Positions 7,712-16,778 of a DNA stretch of 64,000 nt are shown here, piece by piece. How positions within the stretch are numbered: the stretch's first letter is position 1; every line of letters begins with the position of its first letter. Origin of the DNA: Pseudoalteromonas shioyasakiensis (GTDB lineage: Bacteria; Pseudomonadota; Gammaproteobacteria; Enterobacterales; Alteromonadaceae); assembly GCF_019134595.1 (NCBI RefSeq), contig NZ_CP077770.1, positions 2,476,501-2,540,500 on the forward strand, written 5' to 3'. The notes under the pieces are model-generated. The model saw only the letters and a program-made list of their open reading frames with translations, had not been told where the DNA came from and did not search any database. Position numbers and translations under genes: made by a program.

Positions 7712-9967
7712 TTAAAGCAATGCTAAACCGCCATTTAAGTTATAAACGTTTTCAAACCCTAACTGCGACAAATTGTTTGCCGCTTGTTTAGAACGGTTAC
7801 CACTTCGGCAAACCAAAATGTAGCTATGGTCTTTATCAAGCTGCCCTTGCACGATAGCGTTTGCCATACGACTGAGTGGAATGTTGATCACTTTGCTATC
7901 AGCAACAGTGAATATTTCAGCTAAATTATTCGCACCATGCTCATACGGTTCGCGTGTATCAATTAGGTAAGCTGCCTTATCGTCTAGCATTGCTTTAGCA
8001 TCGCTTGCAACAAGCTGTTTCATTGGCGCACTTTCAAGTGTTTCAACATAGCCGCATAAAGAATGACTTACAGTATGCTTTTGCTCATCCGCTTGTTGCT
8101 TTAATTCAACAAACTCATCATCTGATACTTGCTCATTTAATAGCTTTGCTAATAACGGCGTCGTCGCCTTTTGTGCATGCCAATCCATAGCAAAACATTG
8201 CTGATAATCATGTCCTGAACAAATTACCGTAGAATCTTGAACTGCTATAGCAAGCTGTTTTATTGACTGAGCCATTCTCGCAGCATCACCACCGCTAATT
8301 GCTGTGTTACCTAAGCCACCTGGTAAGATTAAATCACCACAGAAGCAATAGCTGATATCACCGCTTTGCGTATCTAATAATAAATAGCTAACACTATCGT
8401 CACTGTGACCCGGTGTCGCTACTTTAGTTAAGCGTGCATCGCTTAATTCGATGGTTGCTGAGTCTTTTGGCCAGCCAAGTTCATCTATCTCGTCAGCAAC
8501 AAAACGTTCTGCGAGCTCTTTTGATAATAAACAACGAGCCGATAAACGCTCTTGGTGATTATGAGTATCTAAAATCGCTTTTACTGTTAGACCTTGTGTT
8601 GCGACAATTTTCGCCATACGTGGAATAAGCTCGATAATAGGATCAATCACCACTGCGTTTTTATCGCTGTCTACATATAGCCAACAGCACGCTGCTTGAT
8701 GACGAAGCTGTGTTAAGCCAATCGCACAAACTTCGTGTTGAGGCGATGTACTATCAGATACAACTAAGCAGTTTGCTTCTAGAATCGGTTTTAAAGAGCG
8801 AATTTTATCGCAAGCAAAGTCAATCTCTTGTTGGTTAACAGCAGGGCCAAACGACATACGTATCGCGTTTTCACTTTGCCAATCACTGGCTCCCATCGCA
8901 TCTAAAACAAAGCTACGGTTTGCGCCTGAGCTACACGCAGAGCCGCCACTTACACGGATACCCGCCGCATCAAATAAATCCATCACTTCTTTACTGGTTA
9001 ATTCGTTCACAGCAAAGTTCAATGTTGTTGGCACTGAATGCTCGAAACTGTGATTAAACGTGATGCTGCCAAAGGTGTCTGTTAATGCACCTAATAATTG
9101 CTCGCGAAAAGCATGTAGCTGCTCAATTGGCTTAAATGTTTGATTTTGTTTATCAAGTAATAACGAGAACAACTTATTTAAACCGGCAATGCCCGGTAAG
9201 TTTTCGGTGCCTGAACGCATACCACTTTCTTGGCCGCCACCAGCAATAAATGGTGTATACGCACTGCCTTTACGAATATAAAGTACGCCAATGCCTTTAG
9301 GGGCATACAATTTATGGCCAGAGAAAGGGGCGTAATCAATGGTTGTTTGGCTTAGCGCTAAGCTGGTTTTACCTAATGCCTGTACGCAGTCAACCATCCA
9401 AGCCACATGGGTGTTTTCACTACGAATGACCTGCTCAATAACGCTTAAATCCTGGAATACACCGGTTTCGTTGTTTACTGCCATAGTACAAATCATCAAT
9501 GCATTTGCAGCATGTTTGCGAATAAATTCGTGATCTAAAATACCGTTTTTATCTACTGGAATAGCTAACACCTGTGCGTTGATATCAAGCACGCTGTTCC
9601 AATGTTTTAGGGTATTTGGCACCGCTTTATGCTCTGTTGCCCCATAAAGTAATACCGGATTCTCGATTTGATGATTTTTTGCAGCAATAAGCGTTGAAAC
9701 AACCGCCGTTTGAATACCTTCGGTTGCACCAGAGGTAAATAAAATATCACCGTCGGTAGCGCCAATGACTTCACGCGCTTTGTTACGCGTTTGTTCTAAT
9801 AAGTGTTTTGCTTGAATACCCGTAATATGAGAGCTTGATGGATTACCAAAACAGACTTGCATTGTGTGCGAAACCACATCGGCAATTTCAGGAAGTACAG
9901 GAGTCGTTGCATTCGCATCTAAATAAATTTGCTGATTAGCATCGTCAGGAAGGTAAAAATTTGCCAT
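7712..9967 (-). CDS. Fusion: cysteine desulfurase / persulfide-dioxygenase-like MBL fold / rhodanese
   Basis: A 751-residue three-domain protein. Residues about 12-395 are a class V aminotransferase of the NifS/IscS type: the PLP lysine is K219 in SGHK and the catalytic cysteine is C345 in GGSACSSG. Residues about 410-630 are a metallo-beta-lactamase fold close to ETHE1/glyoxalase II. The three iron ligands of persulfide dioxygenases can be placed at H469 (THNHQER), H521 (TPGH) and D545 (CGD), while the second-metal DH pair is replaced by E473-R474. Residues about 655-751 are a rhodanese domain with active Cys720 in CRSGNRS. All three active sites look intact, so one polypeptide could take sulfur from cysteine as persulfide, oxidise it to sulfite and transfer sulfur. 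That pathway is inference. The terminator at 7657 separates it from the lacI-type gene. Confidence 0.9.
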   Translation of the reverse strand: MANFYLPDDANQQIYLDANATTPVLPEIADVVSHTMQVCFGNPSSSHITGIQAKHLLEQTRNKAREVIGATDGDILFTSGATEGIQTAVVSTLIAAKNHQIENPVLLYGATEHKAVPNTLKHWNSVLDINAQVLAIPVDKNGILDHEFIRKHAANALMICTMAVNNETGVFQDLSVIEQVIRSENTHVAWMVDCVQALGKTSLALSQTTIDYAPFSGHKLYAPKGIGVLYIRKGSAYTPFIAGGGQESGMRSGTENLPGIAGLNKLFSLLLDKQNQTFKPIEQLHAFREQLLGALTDTFGSITFNHSFEHSVPTTLNFAVNELTSKEVMDLFDAAGIRVSGGSACSSGANRSFVLDAMGASDWQSENAIRMSFGPAVNQQEIDFACDKIRSLKPILEANCLVVSDSTSPQHEVCAIGLTQLRHQAACCWLYVDSDKNAVVIDPIIELIPRMAKIVATQGLTVKAILDTHNHQERLSARCLLSKELAERFVADEIDELGWPKDSATIELSDARLTKVATPGHSDDSVSYLLLDTQSGDISYCFCGDLILPGGLGNTAISGGDAARMAQSIKQLAIAVQDSTVICSGHDYQQCFAMDWHAQKATTPLLAKLLNEQVSDDEFVELKQQADEQKHTVSHSLCGYVETLESAPMKQLVASDAKAMLDDKAAYLIDTREPYEHGANNLAEIFTVADSKVINIPLSRMANAIVQGQLDKDHSYILVCRSGNRSKQAANNLSQLGFENVYNLNGGLALL

Positions 9968-10085
9968 GTAAAACGCACCATATTACTAAAAGATATATCT
10001 TATAACCTATTTTACATTTTTCACGGCTAAATTATAATAATCAATTAATCAGTAAAGTGCGTTTTCTATACTTTTTAAGACTAAG

Positions 10086-11153
10086 CTAACCTTCTATTAG
10101 CTCAACCTTCTTAGAAGACCAGGCATTTATAAGTGCTTTTACTAATGAAGCCAGCGGTATTGCGAAGAACACGCCCCAAAAGCCCCACAACCCTCCAAAA
10201 AACAGCACAGCAACGATGATAAACACCGGATTTAAATCTACCGCTTCAGAGAACAGTAACGGCACTAACACATTGCCATCAAGTGCTTGGATCACGCCAT
10301 AGATAATTAATATGGTCCAAAATTGTGTTTCTAAACCAAACTGGAATAACGCCACCGCAGCGACAGGAATGGTCACCAATGCCGCCCCTACAAATGGAAT
10401 AAGCACCGATAAGCCAACCAACACACTTAGTAAAGCAGCATAGCGAAGATCAAGCACAGCAAAAGCGATAAAAGATGAAGTACCAACAATTAAAATTTCA
10501 AATACCTTACCGCGAATATAGTTCATGATTTGCTGATTCATTTCTTGCCAAACTTGAATGATCAAGCGGCGCTGCTTAGGCAATAAACGCTCAGCACTTT
10601 GCGTCAGCTCTAATTTATCTTTAAGCATAAAGAACACTAAAAGCGGCACTAAAATCAGATAAATCAGCCAAGCTGCCACGTCTTTTATCGAAGTTAATGA
10701 CACCGATAACACCAACTGACCAAACTCAATAGCTTTGGTTTCAACACTGGTAACAATTGATTTAACCTGATCTTCAGTAATCAAACTTGGGTAATCTTCA
10801 GGGAGATGTAAAAGCAGCGCTTTACCTTTTTCAATCATATACGGCGTTTCTTGAACTAGATTACTGGTTTGCTGCCAAAGTACAGGCCCCATGCCGACAA
10901 TAATCATGATCATCAAGCCACTGAATACCAACATAACAAGAATCGTTGCAGTAAAACGTTTTAAACCCAGCTTTTCTAGGTGAGCAACAGGCCAATCTAG
11001 TAAATAGGCAATCACCAAGGCAACTAAAACAGGCACGATTAACGAACCAAAAAAATAGAAAAATGCAAAGGTTGCAATAAGCAGTAACAACAAGGTTACT
11101 GAATGGGGATCAGAAAATTTATTTTCGTACCAGGCTTTTACATACTCAAACAC
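10086..11153 (-). CDS. perM: AI-2E family transporter (PerM/YfgO-like permease)
   Basis: A 355-residue inner-membrane protein of the AI-2 exporter superfamily, with hydrophobic pairs at about 20-60 and 70-90, a soluble central segment, and further membrane segments from about 155 to 335. The family signature around LVGLSVLIPFVGA is present, as is the C-terminal GxWGFWGVFFAIPLASL. In E. coli, perM (yfgO) lies beside bepA (yfgC) and yfgD; the same neighbours are found here across a divergent promoter. The start overlaps the upstream TusA-like gene by 8 bp, so the two are translationally coupled. Substrate unknown. Confidence 0.9.
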   Translation of the reverse strand: MFEYVKAWYENKFSDPHSVTLLLLLIATFAFFYFFGSLIVPVLVALVIAYLLDWPVAHLEKLGLKRFTATILVMLVFSGLMIMIIVGMGPVLWQQTSNLVQETPYMIEKGKALLLHLPEDYPSLITEDQVKSIVTSVETKAIEFGQLVLSVSLTSIKDVAAWLIYLILVPLLVFFMLKDKLELTQSAERLLPKQRRLIIQVWQEMNQQIMNYIRGKVFEILIVGTSSFIAFAVLDLRYAALLSVLVGLSVLIPFVGAALVTIPVAAVALFQFGLETQFWTILIIYGVIQALDGNVLVPLLFSEAVDLNPVFIIVAVLFFGGLWGFWGVFFAIPLASLVKALINAWSSKKVELIEG

Positions 11154-11364
11154 GAATGGGCTCCACAGTTAGTACACCTAATTCTAGGTCAATTTTAAAA
11201 TGGTAATGATGTTTTTCTAAAAATCGCTGCATATCGTCCGTTGCCTCAGCAGCATTAAATGTAAAAGTCACGGGTTGTTTGATTGATGTTGCCTTATTCA
11301 ACCCTAATTTAAACTGAATAAATTGTTGAGGGCACTTATAGCCTCTTAAATCAACCGTTAACAT
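11146..11364 (-). CDS. TusA/SirA-like sulfur-carrier fold protein with altered motif
   Basis: A 72-residue protein with the TusA/YedF N-terminal pattern (DLRGYKCPQQF). The sulfur-carrying Cys10 is present, but the conserved CPxP motif reads CPQQ, missing the second proline. It may therefore be a divergent carrier or a structural homologue. It overlaps perM by 8 bp and lies one gene away from the desulfurase fusion, which makes a sulfur-transfer role attractive but unproven. Confidence 0.75.
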   Translation of the reverse strand: MLTVDLRGYKCPQQFIQFKLGLNKATSIKQPVTFTFNAAEATDDMQRFLEKHHYHFKIDLELGVLTVEPIRV

Positions 11365-11519
11365 AGCGAATCAACTGCGTTATTAATATGAATAATAAGT
11401 ATAAGGTGTAGGCCGTTTGCGAAAATAAGTCTTTATAATGAGAAACAACTCATTTTTTTCTTAAAACACGCAAAACAATAGTTTATCCTTAATCAATAAC
11501 TGGTAGTAAAGGAAACACG

Positions 11520-12185
11520 ATGCCTGGCTCGCATAATAAAGCGCAATTACCTGCGAATCCAACTCTTAAAGAGATAAACTGGTATAAAAAACAAATAAAC
11601 TGGGGCGAGCTGCCGCCTTTTTATCATATGGTCGCATCATCAGTTAGCGAATCTGAAGGGATTTTAGACCACGGTTTTGATAATGCCGTTAAACAATTAA
11701 TTGATCCACGCAACTGGAACCTTGATTTATTAGGTGGTCATGAGACTGACATGGGCGAAATTGTCTGTGAGCAAAAACCACGCATTGCTTTGCATCAAAG
11801 CTTTACGGACCGAGGTTTCGAATTATGGGCCTACCCTTATGCAAAAGATGTTACGGTAGACCAATACATCAAAGACAATCGCTTTATGGAGTTTAAGGTG
11901 TGGGATCCGCACACCATGAAAAACCTTATTCGCTTTAACCAGCTTCATAAATTCATCGCTTTTTACTTTGAAAGAGGCGATAAAGCTGACAAAGCCTTAA
12001 TTCTGCACGCCCATAAAGTAGCGCATAAAATCATAACTTTTTTACAACGAGAGTTGAACGTTGTTAAGCTAGATGGAGTCACAATAAAAGATTTCTATCA
12101 ATTGTGCGAAAAAGACAGCCGAGCATGCAGCGACGAAATAGACATAGCAAAAGTCATGTTAGGTGAGCAAATCAACAAGGAATAA
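11520..12185 (+). CDS. Conserved hypothetical protein, first gene of the bepA operon
   Basis: A 221-residue soluble protein preceded by AAAGGA at 6 nt from the ATG. I do not recognise the family. It has no signal peptide or membrane helix, is rich in aromatic residues, and has a His-rich segment around HAHKVAHKI at about 163-171. Its stop is 1 bp before the bepA start, so it is co-transcribed and coupled with an outer-membrane quality-control protease. That context is all that can be said about its role. Confidence 0.8.
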   Translation: MPGSHNKAQLPANPTLKEINWYKKQINWGELPPFYHMVASSVSESEGILDHGFDNAVKQLIDPRNWNLDLLGGHETDMGEIVCEQKPRIALHQSFTDRGFELWAYPYAKDVTVDQYIKDNRFMEFKVWDPHTMKNLIRFNQLHKFIAFYFERGDKADKALILHAHKVAHKIITFLQRELNVVKLDGVTIKDFYQLCEKDSRACSDEIDIAKVMLGEQINKE

Positions 12186-12186
12186 G

Positions 12187-13647
12187 ATGCGACTAAAATC
12201 AGCCTTTATTACACTGTGCAGTGCATTACTGACGTTTTCAATACTGCATAGTGAGCCGTTGAAGGCACAAACAAACTTTAAGCTGCCCGATTTAGGGACC
12301 TCAGCTTTACAAGCTTTGCCGATTGAAAAAGAGCAAGCGATCGGTGAAGTGATGATGATGCAAATTCGTGGCTCATCACCCGTTGTCAGTGACCCTGTTC
12401 TTGATGAGTACCTGACCACTTTGGGCCGTCGTTTAGTCGCAAACGCCAACGATGTGCGTTTTCCATTTTCATTTTTCTGGTTAAACAACGCTGAAATTAA
12501 TGCTTTTGCCTTTTATGGTGGACATGTGGGTGTGCATACGGGTCTTATCGCACAAGCCGATAACGAAAGCCAATTTGCCTCAGTACTTGGGCACGAAATT
12601 GCTCACGTAACACAGCGCCATTTAGCCCGCCGTATTCAACAACAGCAGGATAACAGCGCGTTAACTATAGCAGGTATGATTGCGGGTATTTTAGCTACCG
12701 TTGTTGCACCTGATGCTGGCATAGCAATTATCTCAGCAAACCAAACACAAGCAGCATTTAGTCAATTAACTCATAGCCGTGCTGCTGAACAAGAGGCAGA
12801 CCGTATCGGTATGCAGACCTTAAACAATGCAGGGTTTGATCCTCGCCAATCGAGCGAGTTTTTAACTAAACTTGCTGCTCAAATTCGCTACAAATATAAG
12901 CCGCCAGCCTTTTTGCTAACTCACCCATTGCCTGAAAGCCGTGTTTCTGATGTGCGATTACGTGCCGAGCAGTATCCAAAAAGGCACTACTCCGATAGCC
13001 TAGAGTTCAATTTAGCTAAAAGTCGTGTTATTGCTCGTTATCAGCAAAAGTCAAAAGCCGCTGAAGATTTATTTCGTAAATTAATGCGTGAAAATACAGT
13101 TCATAACGACACTGCACTTAAATATGGTTTAGGTATTAGTTTGTTGGATCAAAAAAAGCTTGATGAAGCGGTCAGCATTTTGAATCCATTGCTTGAGCAA
13201 GATCCGAAGAACTTATTTTATATCGATACCCACACCGACTTACTCATTGCGCAAGGTAAAGCGAATGAAGCAGTAGAGTTTTTAGCTAAGCTAGATATCG
13301 ATAGACCTAACAATCAGGTAATTGCCTTAAACTATGCAAATGCCGCTATTGAAGCTAAACAATTTGAGCTTGCTGAACGTATTTTAAAATCTTACTTGTT
13401 AGCAAAACCTGAGAACAACCTTGCCAAAGAGCTCATTGCTGATGTCTATAAAAAGCAAGAAAATATGGCTTCCTACCATGAAGCGCATGCCGATGTACTT
13501 GCCCAATATGGCGCTTATTTAAAAGCAGCTGATGAAATTCAAAAAGCACTAAACTTTGTTGAGCCTGAAGAGCTAGTTAAACAACAACGTTTAAAAGCCC
13601 TACTTACACAATACCGTCAATTACAAAAAGAGCTTGCGAGACTTTAA
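12187..13647 (+). CDS. bepA: M48 family beta-barrel assembly-enhancing protease
   Basis: Periplasmic zinc metalloprotease and chaperone that clears or matures misassembled outer-membrane proteins (BepA/YfgC). I chose the ATG at 12187 (protein begins MRLKSAF), 486 residues, because it has AAGGAAT upstream and yields a clean signal peptide ending near LKAQ; a longer start at 12163 would overlap the previous gene. The zinc motif HEIAH (LGHEIAHVTQRH) is present, as are the third-ligand region EQEADRIG and the LTHPLPESR segment. The C-terminal half is helical TPR repeats, as in E. coli BepA. An ArsC-like gene follows, as in E. coli yfgC-yfgD. Confidence 0.95.
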   Translation: MRLKSAFITLCSALLTFSILHSEPLKAQTNFKLPDLGTSALQALPIEKEQAIGEVMMMQIRGSSPVVSDPVLDEYLTTLGRRLVANANDVRFPFSFFWLNNAEINAFAFYGGHVGVHTGLIAQADNESQFASVLGHEIAHVTQRHLARRIQQQQDNSALTIAGMIAGILATVVAPDAGIAIISANQTQAAFSQLTHSRAAEQEADRIGMQTLNNAGFDPRQSSEFLTKLAAQIRYKYKPPAFLLTHPLPESRVSDVRLRAEQYPKRHYSDSLEFNLAKSRVIARYQQKSKAAEDLFRKLMRENTVHNDTALKYGLGISLLDQKKLDEAVSILNPLLEQDPKNLFYIDTHTDLLIAQGKANEAVEFLAKLDIDRPNNQVIALNYANAAIEAKQFELAERILKSYLLAKPENNLAKELIADVYKKQENMASYHEAHADVLAQYGAYLKAADEIQKALNFVEPEELVKQQRLKALLTQYRQLQKELARL

Positions 13648-13701
13648 GTCTCGCGGCGCTTGCCCTAAAATAAGCCAAATTATTAAATGTGAGAACACAC
13701 C

Positions 13702-14049
13702 ATGTCTGTGACTATTTATCATAATCCACGTTGTTCAAAATCGCGTGAAACACTTGCCCTATTAGAAAGCAATAACGTACAACCAAGTGTTGTTGAATAC
13801 CTAAAAACACCGCTTAATGAGCAACAAATCTCGACTTTAATTAGCCAACTGGGCTTTACTTCAGCGCGTGAGTTAATGCGTACTAAAGAAGACATCTACA
13901 AAGAGCTTGAGCTTAAAAACGAACAAAACGAAGACAAATTAATTGCTGCAATGGCTGCCAATCCAAAACTAATCGAGCGCCCAATTGTTGAAAATAACGG
14001 CAAAGCTGCTCTAGGTCGTCCACCAGAAAACGTATTAAGCGTACTTTAA
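13702..14049 (+). CDS. ArsC/YfgD-like thioredoxin-fold reductase
   Basis: A 115-residue protein of the ArsC family with the N-terminal active-site motif NPRCSKSRET (Cys11) and the RPIVENNGKAALGRP segment typical of YfgD-type members. E. coli YfgD is not proven to reduce arsenate; the position beside bepA favours the YfgD subgroup over a true arsenic-resistance gene, and no ars genes are nearby. Its TAA overlaps the next ATG by one base, so it is coupled to the WrbA gene. Confidence 0.9.
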   Translation: MSVTIYHNPRCSKSRETLALLESNNVQPSVVEYLKTPLNEQQISTLISQLGFTSARELMRTKEDIYKELELKNEQNEDKLIAAMAANPKLIERPIVENNGKAALGRPPENVLSVL

Positions 14050-14603
14050 TGTCTATAAACATTGTTGTGCTATACCACTCAAGCCATGGCTCTGTAGAAG
14101 CAATGGCACATGAGATAGCCGAGTCGATTGAGCAACAAGGTGCTACTGCCTTATTGCGCACGTTTGTTAAGCGTCAGCCACACGATATTGTGATCAGTAA
14201 AGATGATCTAATTCATTGTGATGGCTTAGCCTTTGGCACCCCTACTCGATTTGGCATGATGGCCTCACAAGCAAAGAGCTTTTGGGAAACCACCAGTGAT
14301 CTATGGCTCAAAGGTCAGCTAATAGATAAACCTGCTTGCGTTTTTTCGTCATCAAGCAGTATGCATGGTGGTAATGAAGCCACCTTGTTGAATCTATCAC
14401 TGCCCTTGTTACATCACGGCATGATGTTGCTTGGCGTGCCTTATGAGGTACCTGAGTTATTAGCAACTGAAACCGGTGGTACACCTTACGGAGCGACTCA
14501 TGTGGCCGGTAGCAATAACAGCAATGTATTAAGTAAAGACGAAATTAAAATTTGCCAAAGCGTTGGTAAACGCTTGGCACTAATTGCGAGTAAATTACAA
14601 TGA
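14049..14603 (+). CDS. wrbA: WrbA-type NAD(P)H:quinone oxidoreductase (flavodoxin fold)
   Basis: A 184-residue flavodoxin-like protein. The N-terminal FMN phosphate loop is YHSSHGSVEAMA, followed by GTPTRFGMMASQ and GGTPYGATHVAG, all characteristic of WrbA quinone reductases. It makes two-electron quinone reduction, avoiding semiquinones. Start and stop both overlap neighbouring genes, placing it in the bepA operon. Confidence 0.93.
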   Translation: MSINIVVLYHSSHGSVEAMAHEIAESIEQQGATALLRTFVKRQPHDIVISKDDLIHCDGLAFGTPTRFGMMASQAKSFWETTSDLWLKGQLIDKPACVFSSSSSMHGGNEATLLNLSLPLLHHGMMLLGVPYEVPELLATETGGTPYGATHVAGSNNSNVLSKDEIKICQSVGKRLALIASKLQ

Positions 14604-15055
14604 GCTTGGAACCTGAGTTAAATCAGCCAGTTGCCAAAAAACCAATTACAAAACGATTCCAACGTTTTGCGCTGATTGGCTATATCGGCTTATTAGTTTT
14701 AATGCCAATTTGGTTGTTTTTAATTGCCCCAAGAGAAGGCCACAGTAACGCCTTTATCTTTGTTGTTTATATACTGCCTCTACTGTTACCACTTAAGGGC
14801 ATTATTCAAGATAAACCTTACACCTACGCGTGGGCGAACTTTATCGTGATGTTCTATTTTATTCATGGTTTTACATTACTATGGGTCGCACAAGAGCAGC
14901 TGATTTGGGTATTACTTGAGTTAATCTTTGCTAGTCTGATGTTTATTGGCTGCACCTATTATGCTCGCCATCGCGGACAAGAGCTTGGCCTTAAGATACG
15001 TAAATTAAAAGAAGAGCTGGCCGAAGAAAAAGCCGCACATGAACACGATAAATAA
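14600..15055 (+). CDS. DUF2069-like inner-membrane protein
   Basis: A 151-residue membrane protein with four hydrophobic segments (about 24-45, 52-68, 79-97 and 104-121) and a charged C-terminal helix rich in Lys, Glu and His. The size, the topology and the position after an ArsC-like and a WrbA gene fit the DUF2069 family of gammaproteobacteria, whose function is unknown. The ATG overlaps the wrbA stop (ATGA). It is the last gene of the operon; a strong terminator follows. Confidence 0.82.
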   Translation: MSLEPELNQPVAKKPITKRFQRFALIGYIGLLVLMPIWLFLIAPREGHSNAFIFVVYILPLLLPLKGIIQDKPYTYAWANFIVMFYFIHGFTLLWVAQEQLIWVLLELIFASLMFIGCTYYARHRGQELGLKIRKLKEELAEEKAAHEHDK

Positions 15056-15086
15056 TACCGATTCGTTTATCAAAAATGAAACAAAA

Positions 15087-15113
15087 AACGGCAACCTAGG
15101 TTGCCGTTTTTTT
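15087..15113 (+). terminator. Rho-independent terminator of the bepA operon
   Basis: Perfect 10-bp stem AACGGCAACC / GGTTGCCGTT with a 2-base centre, A-run before and T-run after. It can serve both the operon ending at 15055 and the convergent gene ending at 15141. Confidence 0.9.
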
Positions 15114-15140
15114 ATGTCACTTTATATGGTTTTTATGCGT

Positions 15141-16478
15141 TCACACCAACTCAGCTAAGGTGGCTAGCGCGACAATACTTGCCAGACCGACTTGGCCAAT
15201 TAAGCTAAATAATGAGAACAACCTTAAAATAAACAGCCCCCATGGATGGCGAATATGCGGGTAAAGCGCACAGCGTTTCAAGCTTGTGGCAAAGAAAAAG
15301 CATAAGATCGAAACCAACGTAAAGCTTAGCGTTAACTCACTTTTAATAGCAATGCTATCGTCAAAAAAGAAGAACAACTGCACAGGTAGTAACACGGTTA
15401 CAATCGCATGGAGTAAGTGTACTTTTTTAACGCGATCAAACTGCCCTTCTGGCGAAAGCTCTTTAATGCCAAAGTCATGCTCAAGGCACTTCACTAAGTT
15501 ATCCGCTTTAATGCTAACTGCTAGTCGATAGCAACTTAGGCCGTCGTTGTTACGAACCCTAAAGTCATAGCCTGCTTTTAAAAGCAACACCAATAAAGGC
15601 CCATTCTCGGCTAACACAGCGTAATGTAATGCTGTGTTCCCTTTATTGTCTTGGGCCTTCTTATCTTGATGTTCAAGTATTGTCTCAACAACATTCACAT
15701 AGCCTTTTTCAGTAGCCCACATAAACGCTGTTTTACCGTTTTCGTCAGCTAATGCACCTGTTGCACCTTGCTCAATAAAACGCTTTGCCATGGTTTGTTT
15801 AGCATTTTCGTGGCTTAAGTGGGCAAGTAAAGCTTGTTCAAGTAACGATGCTGAATCAACATCTGGTGATACAAGTTTTAGTAAGGTGAAGTAATCTTCA
15901 CCGTGAGCAACTTTTTCAGCCGCAAGCGCTGTTAATGGTTCAAGATCAGCCACTGAGTCAGGGATAAAACCACTAAAGCGCTCTCTAAAGTCAACTTCGG
16001 TCCACAGCTCTAATACATCGTCCGCAGACATTTTTGCACCGTGATTTAGTACATGTTCAATCACAGTAAAATAGCGACGATTAAATAACTGGTGGATAAG
16101 AGTTATAGGGGTTTTAAGGGCCGATTGAGCAAATGCGCTAGCGTACTTCTCTAAGCGCTGGCATAACATTAAAACGAGACTTTCAGGGGTGTAGTCGTTT
16201 TCTAAAAAATGCGTTTTCATAGCATTAATATAATGCAACGCAGCTTCATCAAACTCAGAAATATGTTGGAAATAACACTCTTCAAACGGTTCAAGAGGAG
16301 TCAACCAAGTAAGGTAGTAAATAGGCGGAAGAACCGTCGTACACACACCGTCATCTTCATTAGTAGAACGACATGCCGGCCAAGCTTCTAAAGCATCTAA
16401 AATATAGGCCCCGTTTTGCTCAGCTAATCCTTTGATCAGTAACGGGTATTCCTTTGGCCAAATCAGTACATTTTCCAT
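15141..16478 (-). CDS. Ankyrin-repeat protein with C-terminal membrane segments
   Basis: About 445 residues. I prefer the ATG at 16478 (MENVLIWPKEY), since the possible extension to 16526 starts at a TTG with no ribosome site; GGAG lies rather far (13 nt) upstream, so the start is uncertain. Residues about 245-345 hold two or three ankyrin repeats (DENGKTAFMWATEKGYVNVV, NKGNTALHYAV, NNDGLSCYRLAV). The last 80 residues contain about three hydrophobic helices, so the repeats are probably tethered to the inner membrane. The N-terminal half is not recognised. Function unknown. Confidence 0.8.
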   Translation of the reverse strand: MENVLIWPKEYPLLIKGLAEQNGAYILDALEAWPACRSTNEDDGVCTTVLPPIYYLTWLTPLEPFEECYFQHISEFDEAALHYINAMKTHFLENDYTPESLVLMLCQRLEKYASAFAQSALKTPITLIHQLFNRRYFTVIEHVLNHGAKMSADDVLELWTEVDFRERFSGFIPDSVADLEPLTALAAEKVAHGEDYFTLLKLVSPDVDSASLLEQALLAHLSHENAKQTMAKRFIEQGATGALADENGKTAFMWATEKGYVNVVETILEHQDKKAQDNKGNTALHYAVLAENGPLLVLLLKAGYDFRVRNNDGLSCYRLAVSIKADNLVKCLEHDFGIKELSPEGQFDRVKKVHLLHAIVTVLLPVQLFFFFDDSIAIKSELTLSFTLVSILCFFFATSLKRCALYPHIRHPWGLFILRLFSLFSLIGQVGLASIVALATLAELV

Positions 16479-16778
16479 TAAAAAAACACAACTCCGCTGC
16501 ACATTATTCGATGTCTTATTAAGCAACTAGTTATAGCAAAATTTAACTGACAGTTTGCTTAATATTGCGACCAATAACACAGTATCTGAACAGATACTTT
16601 GGTAAACAAGTAAAGTAGCATGATTCTACCACAGAGGGTTACAGGTGCTAGCGCAAAGTAGGTGATTTTTAAAGAAAATAGAAAAGCAGCGGCACATGGA
16701 CGGTACTCACTGCTTGGTTGGAGACTGAAAGTAGCTAAAATGCTCGATGAGGTGAAGGTAATCGAGCTTTAAACTAAC

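Noticed and set aside
7712..9967. Frameshifted or mis-joined genes explaining the three-domain fusion
   Set aside because: A single uninterrupted frame of 751 codons spans all domains, with linkers of normal length; no stop or start signals fall between them.
12159..12488. Minus-strand frame of 109 codons over the bepA start
   Set aside because: It lies opposite a well-supported signal peptide and protease domain and has no family features.
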